Notes: generated by a model not told the origin, from the letters alone. A DNA stretch of 11,119 nt from Campylobacterota bacterium (GCA_030836705.1 JAUPLZ010000067.1:1-11119); one strand, 5' to 3'; positions 1-7,608 are shown, counted from the first letter of the stretch. Translations and numbers: made by a program.

Positions 1-800
1 TCTATGGCGCTTGCAAGTGAAAGGGTTGTGATATTAAAAGGCGGTCTTAGCTTGTGAAGAGTTGATATGATTTCTTTTTGTGCTATTCCAAATCCAACCC
101 TCATTCCGCCAAGCCCATATGCTTTTGAAAAAGTACCGGTATAGATAACATTTGAATATTTTTTTATAAGCTCGTTAGTATTTATGTAGGTATTTATGTC
201 TTTAAATTTCGCATATTCCATATACGCACCGTCAACTATAACCATTGTTTCGCTGTCGATTTTGTCCAAAAACGCCAAGAGTTCATCTTTTTTTATAGCA
301 TCTCCAGTTGGGTTGTTTGGTGTGCAGATAAAAATTAGCTTCGGTTTTTCTTTTTTGTAAAGCTCATAAAATTCATTTAAATCATGGTGGACTGATTTTG
401 TTTTAATGATTTTTGCACCTGTAGTTTTTGCGTATATTTCGTACATAGCAAAAGTAATATTGTTCATAAGAACACTCTCATTTTCGTTTAAAACCGCATG
501 AACTGCAAATTCAAGAACCTGATCGCTTCCAGAACCTATTATAATCTCCTCTTTTTTTACGCCGTACTCAAGTGCCAAAGCCTCTTTTAGTTCAAAATAC
601 GAATCATCAGGATAAATAGAAGCCTTGTTTGCTATCTCTTTTAATAGTGCTATTACTTTTGGGCTTGTTCCGTAAGGATTTTCATTTGAGGCAAGCTTTA
701 TAACACTTTTTGGATCTATCCCATACTCTCTTACTACAAGCTCTATCGGCTTTCCTGCTTCGTAATTTTTTATAGAGTCTAAAACTTTATTGTATTTCAT
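1..800 (-). CDS. hisC: Histidinol-phosphate aminotransferase, 3' end cut off by the window edge
   Basis: HisC is a PLP-dependent class I/II aminotransferase that makes L-histidinol phosphate from imidazole-acetol phosphate and glutamate. I translated this frame by hand: it is open for 266 codons from ATG at 800 and runs off the left edge, so roughly the last 100 residues are missing. Visible family motifs are KLASNENPYG near residues 35-44, the PNNPTG loop at 161-166, DGAYMEY at 190-196, and TGTFSKAYGLGGMRVG at 221-236, where K226 should form the PLP aldimine and R234 should bind the cofactor phosphate. The ATG directly follows the pheA stop (TAAATG, zero gap). An AAAGG Shine-Dalgarno-like stretch lies inside the pheA end, about 10 bases upstream, so it is cotranscribed and probably translationally coupled. 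Because it sits beside pheA, it may also transaminate phenylpyruvate or related aromatic keto acids; that is inference. The family call is firm. The exact substrate is less so, because HisC and aromatic aminotransferases are close relatives. Confidence 0.93.
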   Translation of the reverse strand, partial: MKYNKVLDSIKNYEAGKPIELVVREYGIDPKSVIKLASNENPYGTSPKVIALLKEIANKASIYPDDSYFELKEALALEYGVKKEEIIIGSGSDQVLEFAVHAVLNENESVLMNNITFAMYEIYAKTTGAKIIKTKSVHHDLNEFYELYKKEKPKLIFICTPNNPTGDAIKKDELLAFLDKIDSETMVIVDGAYMEYAKFKDINTYINTNELIKKYSNVIYTGTFSKAYGLGGMRVGFGIAQKEIISTLHKLRPPFNITTLSLASAI

Positions 801-1871
801 TTAGTTATTACCTTTTATGTAGCTTCCAAGCCATTTAATCTCTTTAGCGTGTCTGCTTAATATCTCTTGAACGCTTTTATCATCGCAATGTCCGTCAAAA
901 TCAATATAAAACCATGAGCTAAAATCATCATTATCCATTGACGGTCTAGATTCTATTTTTATAAGATTTATGCCGCTGTTGTTAAATTCTTGTAAGAAAT
1001 TCACCAAACTCCCCGGTTTGTTTTCTAGTTTTGCAAGGATTGTTGTTTTGTCGTTATTGCTTTTTTGATTTTTAAAATCACTAAGAATAATAAATCTAGT
1101 TTTATTTGTGCTGATATCTTCTATATTTTCAAACATTGTCGGCAGATTGTAGAGCTTTGAAGCGATGTGTGAGCAAATGGCGGCACTCTCTTTATCTTCT
1201 TTTGCCATTTTTGCAGCTTTTGCCGTTGATTCTACCGGAACTCTCTCTATCTCTTCAAGATGGTGCTCTATCAAAAAGTTTTTGCACTGCCCAAAGCCTT
1301 TATCTTTTGAGTAGATTCTTTTTATATTGTGCAGCTTTTCACATTGCGAGGCGAAAGAAAGGTGTATTGGCATGGTTAATTCGGCTACGATTTTTTGTTC
1401 TGATTCACCCAAATAATCAAGCGTCTCTCCGACTATACCGTCTCTGCTGTTTTCAATCGGGACTACGCCAAATTTAGCTCTTTTGTTTTCAAGAGCTTTA
1501 AAAACCGCCCTGATTGAGTTCATCGATAAGTAATCGCTCATTGCGCCGAAGCGGCTTTCTGCTGCTTGATGCGTAAAGCTTCCAATCGGTCCTAGATAGG
1601 CTATTTTTTCTGGTCTTTCTAGGTTTCTTGAAACGGCAAAAATTTCAAGATATATAGCCTCGATTCCGCTTTTTGTCAAAAGACCGTTGTTTTGACTTGA
1701 GAGCCTTTCTATTATTTCGTTTTCTCTTTCCGGTCTATAGATAGCGCCGCCTTCTTTGTTTTTGAATTTTCCAACTTCTTTTACAATCTCCATTCGCTCA
1801 TTTAAAAGCTTGAGTATGGTGTTGTCTATTGAGTCTATTTTGGCTCTTAGGGTGCTTAATTCGCTGCTCAT
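801..1871 (-). CDS. pheA: Bifunctional chorismate mutase / prephenate dehydratase (P-protein)
   Basis: This cytoplasmic enzyme converts chorismate to prephenate and then to phenylpyruvate, the committed route to phenylalanine. Three domains are visible in its 356 residues. An AroQ-type chorismate mutase covers about 1-85, with R9, R26, K37, R49 and E50 at positions that line up with E. coli PheA R11, R28, K39, R51 and E52. Prephenate dehydratase covers about 89-270, with YLGPIGSFTHQAA at 92-104, GVVPIENSRDG at 135-145 and the catalytic TRF at 258-260. A C-terminal ACT domain covers about 275-352, with GSLV at 287-290 and ESRP at 307-310, the pair that binds phenylalanine in this family, so feedback inhibition is expected. 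The ATG at 1871 lies two bases after the lysA stop (TAAGCATG), and the TAA abuts the hisC ATG, so the gene is in the middle of a lysA-pheA-hisC operon. The length is normal and nothing looks broken. Confidence 0.97.
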   Translation of the reverse strand: MSSELSTLRAKIDSIDNTILKLLNERMEIVKEVGKFKNKEGGAIYRPERENEIIERLSSQNNGLLTKSGIEAIYLEIFAVSRNLERPEKIAYLGPIGSFTHQAAESRFGAMSDYLSMNSIRAVFKALENKRAKFGVVPIENSRDGIVGETLDYLGESEQKIVAELTMPIHLSFASQCEKLHNIKRIYSKDKGFGQCKNFLIEHHLEEIERVPVESTAKAAKMAKEDKESAAICSHIASKLYNLPTMFENIEDISTNKTRFIILSDFKNQKSNNDKTTILAKLENKPGSLVNFLQEFNNSGINLIKIESRPSMDNDDFSSWFYIDFDGHCDDKSVQEILSRHAKEIKWLGSYIKGNN

Positions 1872-1873
1872 GC

Positions 1874-3082
1874 TTACTCTTGTATAAATTCTTCTTCTAA
1901 GGCGATAATATCCTCAAAACTCTCTCTTTTTCTAATTAGTTTTGGCTTATCATCTATCAATGCTACTTCCGCCGGTCTTGCTCTTGTGTTGTAGTTGCTG
2001 CTCATTACAAATCCGTATGCGCCGCTGCTATGAACTACTAATAAATCATTATGTATAGTTTGTGGCAGCTCTATGTTTTTGGCAAGAAAATCGCCGCTTT
2101 CACAAACCGGTCCAACCACATCAACAACACTTCCGGCATCTCTCTCTTTTCCTAAAACTTCTATTTTGTGATAAGCGTTGTACAGCGACGGTCTTATTAG
2201 GTCGTTCATCCCGCCGTCGACAATTACGAATCTTTTAGAGTCGCTCTTTTTTTCGTATAAAACTTTGGTTATAAAATATCCGCCGTTTGCTACTAAAAAT
2301 CGCCCTGGTTCGCACACTATCGTTACATCCAGTCCGCTTAGTGTCGAAAGAATGGCTTGTGCATAATCGTAAGGTTCTATTGTTGATTCATTGTTGTATT
2401 TTACGCCCAAACCACCGCCGACATCAAAAAATTTTATATCTATATTAATTTTTGCAAGATTTCTTACAAGATCAGCTACTATCTTGCTTGATTCAAGTAT
2501 CGGTTCTAGTTTGGTTAGTTGGCTTCCTATGTGAAAATGAATTCCGACTGGGTTTAGATTGTTTGATTTATGCGCATAAAGATATAGCTTTTTTGCTTCA
2601 TCAATAGAAACGCCGAATTTATTTTCCGAAAGCCCTGTGGAAATATAAGGATGTGTTTTTGCATCTATATTTGGATTTACTCTTAGACTAATTCTTGCTT
2701 CTTTGCCAAGCTCTTTTGCTATTGCTTCAATTCTTTTTAGCTCGCCTTCGCTTTCAGCATTTATAAAAAGTATATCCGATTCAATAGCCTCTTTTATTTC
2801 GTCGTCCCTTTTTCCGACGCCGCTAAAAATAATTTTGTAAGGCTTGATTCCAGCTTTTAATGCTCGCCTGACCTCGCCGATAGAAACACAATCAGCGCCG
2901 CTTCCTAATTCACCAAAATGTTTAACAACAGAAAGGTTTGAATTTGCTTTTATAGCATACGCAAGAAGTGATTTTCTGCCTGAAAAAGCATTTTTTAGCT
3001 TTTCGTACTGCTCTTTAAAATAGTTAAAATTGTAAACATAAAGAGGTGTTCCATACTCTTTTGCCAAAGACCCAAAATTCAA
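1874..3082 (-). CDS. lysA: Diaminopimelate decarboxylase
   Basis: LysA is the PLP enzyme that decarboxylates meso-diaminopimelate to L-lysine, the last step of the pathway. The 402-residue product has the fold-type III (alanine-racemase-like) barrel followed by a beta domain. AYAIKANSN at 41-49 holds the PLP lysine K45, HIGSQ is at 184-188, GGGLG at 222-226 and EPGR at 258-261 hold the cofactor phosphate, CESGD at 327-331 carries the cysteine donated across the dimer, and SGAYGF at 353-358 carries the active-site tyrosine. The start is TTG at 3082. It is supported by an AGGGG Shine-Dalgarno sequence six bases upstream and by the family-typical beginning (LAKEYGTPLYVY). It leads a unit with pheA and hisC and has its own promoter-like -10 box 37 bases upstream, which separates it from the permease gene before it. 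That gap is 96 bases, the largest on this strand. Confidence 0.97.
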   Translation of the reverse strand: MNFGSLAKEYGTPLYVYNFNYFKEQYEKLKNAFSGRKSLLAYAIKANSNLSVVKHFGELGSGADCVSIGEVRRALKAGIKPYKIIFSGVGKRDDEIKEAIESDILFINAESEGELKRIEAIAKELGKEARISLRVNPNIDAKTHPYISTGLSENKFGVSIDEAKKLYLYAHKSNNLNPVGIHFHIGSQLTKLEPILESSKIVADLVRNLAKINIDIKFFDVGGGLGVKYNNESTIEPYDYAQAILSTLSGLDVTIVCEPGRFLVANGGYFITKVLYEKKSDSKRFVIVDGGMNDLIRPSLYNAYHKIEVLGKERDAGSVVDVVGPVCESGDFLAKNIELPQTIHNDLLVVHSSGAYGFVMSSNYNTRARPAEVALIDDKPKLIRKRESFEDIIALEEEFIQE

Positions 3083-3094
3083 ACAAAACCCCTA
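3083..3094 (-). promoter_or_regulatory. Shine-Dalgarno sequence that fixes the TTG start of lysA
   Basis: Read on the minus strand, TAGGGG is followed by six bases and then the TTG at 3082. It is the only good ribosome-binding sequence near the N-terminus. No ATG lies close by, and the protein aligns with the family from this codon, so TTG is the likely initiator. Confidence 0.65.
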
Positions 3095-3118
3095 GTGCAA
3101 AAATAGCTTAATTAGATG

Positions 3119-3132
3119 ATTTTATCCAAAAA
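3119..3132 (-). promoter_or_regulatory. Probable vegetative promoter of lysA-pheA-hisC
   Basis: On the minus strand this reads TTTTTGGATAAAAT, with -10 hexamer TAAAAT at 3124-3119. A T-run immediately upstream of the -10 in place of a clear -35 is typical of sigma-70 promoters in Campylobacterota. Transcription would start near 3112, giving a leader of about 30 bases before the lysA TTG. The sequence matches the rplY promoter at 13 of 14 positions. The start site is predicted from spacing only. Confidence 0.65.
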
Positions 3133-3178
3133 TTGCTTTAGAATGTTTTGTGGGTAATGTGTGTTTAAATAGTTATAT

Positions 3179-4234
3179 TTATGATATTTTTTTATAAAAA
3201 AATAGCGCTGTAAAAAAAAGCAAAACAAATGGCGCTACTACAGCAAGCCAGACATTTACGGTGTCGTTTTGCGAAAGTGTTGCCATGGCGAACAAAAACC
3301 CCCAAGCAGCCAGTGTTAAAAATATAGCTCCCGATGAAAAAAGAGTTAAATTAAAAAATCTACTGCTTATTGGAACAAAAAAGAAAATAATAATAACAAT
3401 TAATGGCGCAAAAAGAGGTATAACGACAGTTGTAACTATAGAGCTTACGATTTTGTCTATATTTGCATTTTGTTTTTTGAGCATTAAAATAGCGTCAAAC
3501 GCATCAATTAGAGAATAAGAACCGCCGCCTTCATATATTTTATCAACAATCTTAGGATCAAAGCCTTCAAGAATGTCATATTGTTTAAAGTTGCTTATTT
3601 TAATTCCGTCTTCTTGAATCCCGCTTACTAGCGGCTTGTTAATTATTTTGCCGTCATAAAGAGTCCATTTATTTTGTGAAAAATAGGCATTTTCGCTTAC
3701 TATTACTCTTGATAATACATCATTATTTAATTCAAAAACCCTGACGCCTATTGCACTTTTTTGTGCCGGAAAAAGCCTCTCGATATAGATGTAGCTATTG
3801 TCGTATTTTACAAATATATTTTTTGTAACAGAGACAAAATATTTATCTTTTTTTATTGATTGAGCCATCTGGTCAAAATATGCAAAAGGCGTAGCGTATA
3901 AAGCGATATACAAAATAGATATTATTGAAGAAATCAAAATAAATGGTTTTAAAATCTCTCTTTTTTTGGCGCCAAGGGCATATGCTATAACGAGTTCGTT
4001 GGTTCTTATAAGATAGATTTTTGAAGCTATCATCGCAAATATCAATGAGAGTGGGAGAGTTATTTTCATTGCTGTGCCAAGCGTAAATATTGCATAAAGA
4101 AGTCTCAAGTTTGCCGAATCCGGAAGCAAAGAGGAGGCACCAATAAAATCTATTCCGGCATAAAATATTTCTAAGGCGATAAAAATAGTTAAAATCTGCC
4201 TGATATATAGTTTTATAAGATAAAAGTTTAACAT
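3179..4234 (-). CDS. lptG: LptF/LptG-family (YjgP/YjgQ) lipopolysaccharide export permease, probably LptG
   Basis: This is an inner-membrane subunit of the LptB2FG ABC transporter, which pulls lipopolysaccharide from the membrane into the periplasmic Lpt bridge. The 351 residues show the expected layout. Hydrophobic segments lie near 11-32, 45-75 and 96-120. A polar periplasmic stretch of about 140 residues (roughly 121-260) would form the beta-jellyroll. Three more segments lie near 263-288, 294-319 and 327-347. The cytoplasmic loop NELVIAYALGAKKREILKP (79-97) corresponds to the coupling helix that contacts the LptB ATPase. Its place after pth and rplY is where I recall the single YjgP/YjgQ gene lying in Campylobacter and Helicobacter. 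Choosing LptG over LptF rests on that context, since the paralogs are hard to separate by eye. The ATG at 4234 is 12 bases after the pth stop with only a weak ribosome-binding site, which suggests coupling to pth. Confidence 0.88.
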   Translation of the reverse strand: MLNFYLIKLYIRQILTIFIALEIFYAGIDFIGASSLLPDSANLRLLYAIFTLGTAMKITLPLSLIFAMIASKIYLIRTNELVIAYALGAKKREILKPFILISSIISILYIALYATPFAYFDQMAQSIKKDKYFVSVTKNIFVKYDNSYIYIERLFPAQKSAIGVRVFELNNDVLSRVIVSENAYFSQNKWTLYDGKIINKPLVSGIQEDGIKISNFKQYDILEGFDPKIVDKIYEGGGSYSLIDAFDAILMLKKQNANIDKIVSSIVTTVVIPLFAPLIVIIIFFFVPISSRFFNLTLFSSGAIFLTLAAWGFLFAMATLSQNDTVNVWLAVVAPFVLLFFTALFFYKKIS

Positions 4235-4246
4235 TTTGACCGCTGC

Positions 4247-4801
4247 TTAGGCTATCTTTTTTTGCGAGTAAAGAGAGGATATTGTTTCTAGCGGATTTTC
4301 AATAAGTTTTAAAGATGCCTCTGAGGCTTTCTTTATCCATGCGTCAAGATCTTGTGATTGCTCTTTGTTAAAATCACTAAGAACATAACTTGCCACCATC
4401 TCTTTTTGTTCAGGTTTGCCTATTCCCATTCTTACTCGAATATACTCTTTGCCCATTAATGAGTCGATTGATTTTAAACCGTTGTGCCCACCGCTTCCGC
4501 CGCCAATTTTAAATCGTAATGCTCCAAACTCAAGATCAAGATCGTCATGAATTACTATAAGCTTTTTTATTTTATAAAACTGCATTACAGCTAAGACGCT
4601 CTTGCCGCTTAGATTCATAAAAGTAGTAGGTTTTAGCAGGTAAATATCGTCTTTTTTGAAAAGTTCGCCATCAAATGAAGATTTTTTTATTGAGGAGGCT
4701 TTAAGGCTATCGATTAAATAATCGATTACCATAAAGCCAATGTTGTGTCTGTTTTTTTCGTAAGCTTTGCCAGGATTACCAAGACCTACAATAAGAGTCA
4801 C
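4247..4801 (-). CDS. pth: Peptidyl-tRNA hydrolase
   Basis: Pth cleaves the ester bond of peptidyl-tRNAs that drop off the ribosome, which recycles tRNA. The 184-residue protein has the normal length and all key residues. GLGNPG is at 6-11. The catalytic histidine is H19 in RHNIG. N63 is in TFMNLSG. HDDLDL at 85-90 has D86 paired with the catalytic histidine. GGHNGL at 104-109 has N107. These correspond to E. coli H20, N68, D93 and N114. The start is GTG at 4801, and it shares one base with the TAG stop of rplY (TAGTG). No convincing Shine-Dalgarno sequence precedes it, so translation probably depends on ribosomes finishing rplY. Pairing a ribosomal 5S-binding protein with Pth in one transcript is a common bacterial arrangement. 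Confidence 0.97.
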   Translation of the reverse strand: MTLIVGLGNPGKAYEKNRHNIGFMVIDYLIDSLKASSIKKSSFDGELFKKDDIYLLKPTTFMNLSGKSVLAVMQFYKIKKLIVIHDDLDLEFGALRFKIGGGSGGHNGLKSIDSLMGKEYIRVRMGIGKPEQKEMVASYVLSDFNKEQSQDLDAWIKKASEASLKLIENPLETISSLYSQKKIA

Positions 4802-4803
4802 TA
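4799..4803 (-). promoter_or_regulatory. TAGTG stop/start overlap coupling rplY to pth
   Basis: On the minus strand the last base of the rplY TAG stop is the first base of the pth GTG start. The bases upstream (the rplY C-terminal codons) contain no purine-rich ribosome-binding site, so reinitiation by the terminating ribosome is the simplest reading. Confidence 0.7.
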
Positions 4804-5337
4804 TTTAGCTTTTATTACGCTAAATACCGCTATTCTTCCTTCGCTTACCATTTTGACATTTTTTGGAGTTTGGATATCTCTTACAAGAATGTTGTCGCCA
4901 ACATCAAGCTCTTCTACATTTATCTCAAAAGTTTCTGGAAGATCAGACGGTTTGCACTTTACTTTTACTCTTCTTACATTTGTAAGCAAAACACCTTGGT
5001 TTTTAAGACCTTTAGGTCTGCCAACCGGTTTTACAGGAATAAAAAATCTAGATTCTTTATCTTCTGATAACGCTCTTAAATCAACATGAATAAGGTCTGA
5101 AGTAACCGGATGCTTTTGGTAAGCTTCAATAACAACAGGAAATTTTTTGCCTGCTACTTTTACATCGAATTTTAAGCCATCTTTATTTTTAACATATCTG
5201 ATAAATTCATTTTTCTTGAACGCAGCATTGATATTCTCAACACCGGCACCATATATGTTAGCAATTAGATAACCATCCCTTTTTAGCTGTTTTGTAGCTT
5301 GTTTTACAGTACTCTCTCTAACTATGCCTTCTAACAT
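4801..5337 (-). CDS. rplY: 50S ribosomal protein bL25, long CTC/TL5 type
   Basis: bL25 binds 5S rRNA in the large ribosomal subunit. At 178 residues this is the two-domain CTC/TL5 form, not the roughly 94-residue E. coli form. The N-terminal L25 domain spans about 1-90 and ends with HPVTSDLIHVDL (76-87). The C-terminal TL5-like beta domain spans about 95-175, with VKPVGRPKGLKNQGVLL and LPETFEINVEELDVGDNILVRDI as its recognisable blocks. The ATG at 5337 has a strong AAGGA Shine-Dalgarno sequence eight bases upstream and a near-consensus promoter, with a predicted leader of about 27 bases. It is the first gene of rplY-pth-lptG. Strong expression of this leading ribosomal gene fits that promoter. 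Confidence 0.97.
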   Translation of the reverse strand: MLEGIVRESTVKQATKQLKRDGYLIANIYGAGVENINAAFKKNEFIRYVKNKDGLKFDVKVAGKKFPVVIEAYQKHPVTSDLIHVDLRALSEDKESRFFIPVKPVGRPKGLKNQGVLLTNVRRVKVKCKPSDLPETFEINVEELDVGDNILVRDIQTPKNVKMVSEGRIAVFSVIKAK

Positions 5338-5370
5338 TGTCTATATCCTTCGGATTTTTTATAAAGCGGG

Positions 5371-5384
5371 ATTATATCCAAAAA
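5371..5384 (-). promoter_or_regulatory. Strong vegetative promoter of rplY-pth-lptG
   Basis: On the minus strand this reads TTTTTGGATATAAT, with a perfect TATAAT -10 at 5376-5371 and a T-run just upstream, as is usual for Campylobacterota sigma-70 promoters. Transcription should start near 5364, about 27 bases before the rplY ATG. The AAGGA ribosome-binding site lies at 5350-5346. This is the best promoter match I found in the window. Confidence 0.8.
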
Positions 5385-5400
5385 TACTGATAAGATTATT

Positions 5401-5431
5401 AAAAAAGTAATATTTAGAGCTAATGCTTACT
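5401..5431 (-). terminator. Weak candidate terminator at the end of the nadK-tal-pilU unit
   Basis: On the minus strand, beginning within the last codons of the PilU-like gene, AGTAA (5431-5427) can pair with TTACT (5410-5406), with ATT/AAT pairing possible inside, followed by a run of six T. The stem is short and AT-rich, so it would be a poor hairpin. The position, just before the rplY promoter, is what makes it plausible. Confidence 0.25.
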
Positions 5432-6599
5432 CGTCTAATTTTTTTATTCCGATTATCGCCTCTTCTTTTCTTAGCGCACTATCTGATGTTGAGTTTACGG
5501 AGCCGACACCCCTAAATCGTAATTTTAGATTGTCAGGACTTGTGGCGTTTGCCAGCGCTTCTTCTTCGTCCACATCCCCGCTTTTGCAAAGGTCATAAAG
5601 AGCTTGATCAAAAGTTTGCGTGCCGTACACATCTTTTCCGTCTTCAAGCGACATTTTAATCTCATCATCTCTCTCTTTTCTTATTAAGTCGCTTATTCGT
5701 TCTGTTTTTACTAGAACTTCAAGTGCAGCTCTTCTTTTTCCTTTTTTATCTTTGACGAGCCTTTGGGAAATTACTGCCTGTATGACCGAAGCCAAAGTGA
5801 GTCTTATTCGATTTTGTTCATTTACGGGAAACATACCGATTATTCTGTTTATTGTTTCGGTAACATCGGTAGTATGGAGTGTTCCAAGTACTAAATGCCC
5901 AGTCTCTGCCGCATGAAGGGCTATTTCCATACTTTCTAAATCTCTCATTTCACCGATTAGAATAACATCCGGATCTTCTCTTAGTGAGCCTTTAAGAGCC
6001 GATGCAAAATTTAGTGCATCTTCACCTAAGCTTCTTTGATTGATTATGCTTTTTTTGTCTTGATGAATAAATTCTATTGGATCTTCTATTGTTATAATGT
6101 GTTTTGAGTGTCTTTCGTTTATTGCATCAATTATTGAAGCAAGCGTAGTTGATTTACCGCTTCCGGTTGCGCCTGTAACTAAAATAATTCCTCTGTGTGC
6201 CTCGTCCGCTATTTTGTCCATTATTTGTGGGAATTTAAGATCTTTAAAGGTTAATATTTTTGTAGGAATTACACGAAATACGGCTGAAACCCCGTCTTTT
6301 TGAAAAAATAAATTTCCCCTAAAGCGGTAATCATCATTTAACAAAAATGTAAAATCAACCTGTTTTTGCTCAACTAGCTCACCAAATCTTCCTCTTAAAA
6401 CCTCTTTAGCAAGCGTAATCATGTCTTGTTTTTTAAAAATATCATCACTTAAAATAACTATATCCCCGTTGATTCTAGCTCTTATTTTCGCTTCTGCTTT
6501 TAAGTGCAAATCACTTCCGCCCAGTTCAATGAGCTTTTGCAGGTGTTCTTTGAGTTTTGCAGTAAATTCAAAACTTAACTGGCTGACATCAACTTTCAT
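5427..6599 (-). CDS. PilT/PilU-family type IV pilus retraction-type ATPase, PilU-like C-terminus
   Basis: This is a hexameric secretion-superfamily ATPase of the kind that depolymerises type IV pili at the cytoplasmic face of the inner membrane. All 390 residues look intact. The N-terminal domain includes GGSDLHLK (27-34). Walker A is GATGSGKST (143-151, K149), the Asp box is ITIEDPIEF (169-177), Walker B is DVILIGEMRD (211-220, E217), and the His box is HAAETGHLVLGTLHT (229-243). The C-terminal part (GTQTFDQALYDL at 326-337, then DEEEALANA and NLKLRF) resembles PilU more than PilT, and the PilT AIRNLIRE motif is replaced by ISDLIRKE. There is a tail of about 28 residues beyond that block. 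The ATG at 6599 follows an AGAGGA site with seven-base spacing, 11 bases after tal. No other pilus gene is present in the window, so its partners and actual role cannot be judged here. Confidence 0.9.
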   Translation of the reverse strand: MKVDVSQLSFEFTAKLKEHLQKLIELGGSDLHLKAEAKIRARINGDIVILSDDIFKKQDMITLAKEVLRGRFGELVEQKQVDFTFLLNDDYRFRGNLFFQKDGVSAVFRVIPTKILTFKDLKFPQIMDKIADEAHRGIILVTGATGSGKSTTLASIIDAINERHSKHIITIEDPIEFIHQDKKSIINQRSLGEDALNFASALKGSLREDPDVILIGEMRDLESMEIALHAAETGHLVLGTLHTTDVTETINRIIGMFPVNEQNRIRLTLASVIQAVISQRLVKDKKGKRRAALEVLVKTERISDLIRKERDDEIKMSLEDGKDVYGTQTFDQALYDLCKSGDVDEEEALANATSPDNLKLRFRGVGSVNSTSDSALRKEEAIIGIKKLDE

Positions 6600-6610
6600 A
6601 ATAGAATCCT

Positions 6611-7582
6611 CTATTTTTCTAATGCCTTAATTATATCTCTGAAGGCATCCTTAAATTGCAAAATACCATCGTTAAGAAGCTCATTACATACTGCTTGAAA
6701 ATCTATTTTCATATCGCTTAAAATCATAAAATATTTATTTATTATGGCTTCATCTCTTGGAAGAGCTTGTTCCTTTACGCCATTTTTTACAAAAGCATCT
6801 ATTGTCTCTATCGGTGCCGTATTGATACAGTTTGCCCCTATTAATTCATCGACATAATAGCTTGGCTCATATATATCGCCCTTTACTCCTGTACTTGCAA
6901 AGAGAGTTTTTACATCTTCTAGTTTGGCATCTTGAATGATGTTATAAATTTTTGAAGCATTCATAACTCCTGCCATTCCTTTAAGATTCATTGGCAGCTT
7001 CTCGTCAAGCAGTCTATCAAATCTGCTGACAAACACGCTGATTACTAGCTTAGTTCCCTTTGGAGCATTTGAAGACTTGTAAGCTTCTAAAACTTTTTTT
7101 GCCTGTTCGACTGAAAAAATTAGAGTCGCATTTATATGAATTCCTTTTGCTAATAGAGTTTTCATTGCATCATATCCGGCTTTTGTGGCTGGGATTTTTA
7201 TCATTACATTTTTTCTATTAATCGCATTATAAAGAGAAATTCCATCTTCAATCGTAGCGGCAGTATCATCGCAATAAAAAGGATCAACTTCTATACTCAC
7301 AAAGCCGTCATCGCCTCTTTCATATAGCGGTTTTAAAATATCCGCCGCTCTTTGAATATCTGCAATTGCCAATGCTTCATATAGTTTTTTGCCTTTTAGT
7401 CCGAGTTCTTTTTTTTGCTCTTCGTAAGCTTTTGAGTTTAAAAAAGCATTTTTGAAAATAGCTGGATTGCTGGTCGCGCCGTTTACTATGCCGCTATTTA
7501 CTAATTCTATGAATTTTTTTTCCAAAAAATCTCTCTCTATAAAGTCCGCCCAAAGTGAAAATTTTATATTTTCAATATACAT
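6611..7582 (-). CDS. tal: Transaldolase
   Basis: Transaldolase moves a dihydroxyacetone unit between sedoheptulose-7-phosphate and glyceraldehyde-3-phosphate in the non-oxidative pentose phosphate pathway. The 323-residue barrel protein shows the active-site set. K129 in NVMIKIPAT is the Schiff-base lysine. D13 lies in LWADFI, N39 in ATSNP, E98 in SIEVDP, T153 in NATLIFS, and S182 in the block SVFVSRFD. These correspond to E. coli TalB K132, D17, N35, E96, T156 and S176. The ATG at 7582 has an AGAGGA ribosome-binding site seven bases upstream. The gene lies 26 bases after nadK and 11 bases before the PilU-like gene, so the three are probably cotranscribed. In organisms of this group lacking a full oxidative branch, transaldolase chiefly serves pentose supply; whether that holds here cannot be seen from the window. 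Confidence 0.96.
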   Translation of the reverse strand: MYIENIKFSLWADFIERDFLEKKFIELVNSGIVNGATSNPAIFKNAFLNSKAYEEQKKELGLKGKKLYEALAIADIQRAADILKPLYERGDDGFVSIEVDPFYCDDTAATIEDGISLYNAINRKNVMIKIPATKAGYDAMKTLLAKGIHINATLIFSVEQAKKVLEAYKSSNAPKGTKLVISVFVSRFDRLLDEKLPMNLKGMAGVMNASKIYNIIQDAKLEDVKTLFASTGVKGDIYEPSYYVDELIGANCINTAPIETIDAFVKNGVKEQALPRDEAIINKYFMILSDMKIDFQAVCNELLNDGILQFKDAFRDIIKALEK

Positions 7583-7608
7583 TATTTAATCCTCTTTATT
7601 TTTTTTAA

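Noticed and set aside
1136..1477. Plus-strand open frame of 113 codons opposite pheA
   Set aside because: It lies wholly antisense to the well-conserved pheA, has no ribosome-binding site or recognisable domain, and its leucine-rich composition is what an antisense reading of this AT-rich gene gives.
3186..3201. A/T palindrome (T-run, ATA, A-run) at the end of the LptG-type gene as a possible terminator
   Set aside because: It has no G or C in the stem, encodes the normal FFYKKIS-like C-terminus, and no T-run follows a stable hairpin in the right direction.
4745..5089. Plus-strand open frame of 114 codons across the rplY/pth junction
   Set aside because: Antisense to two clear genes, with low-complexity Ser/Thr/Leu composition and no motif.
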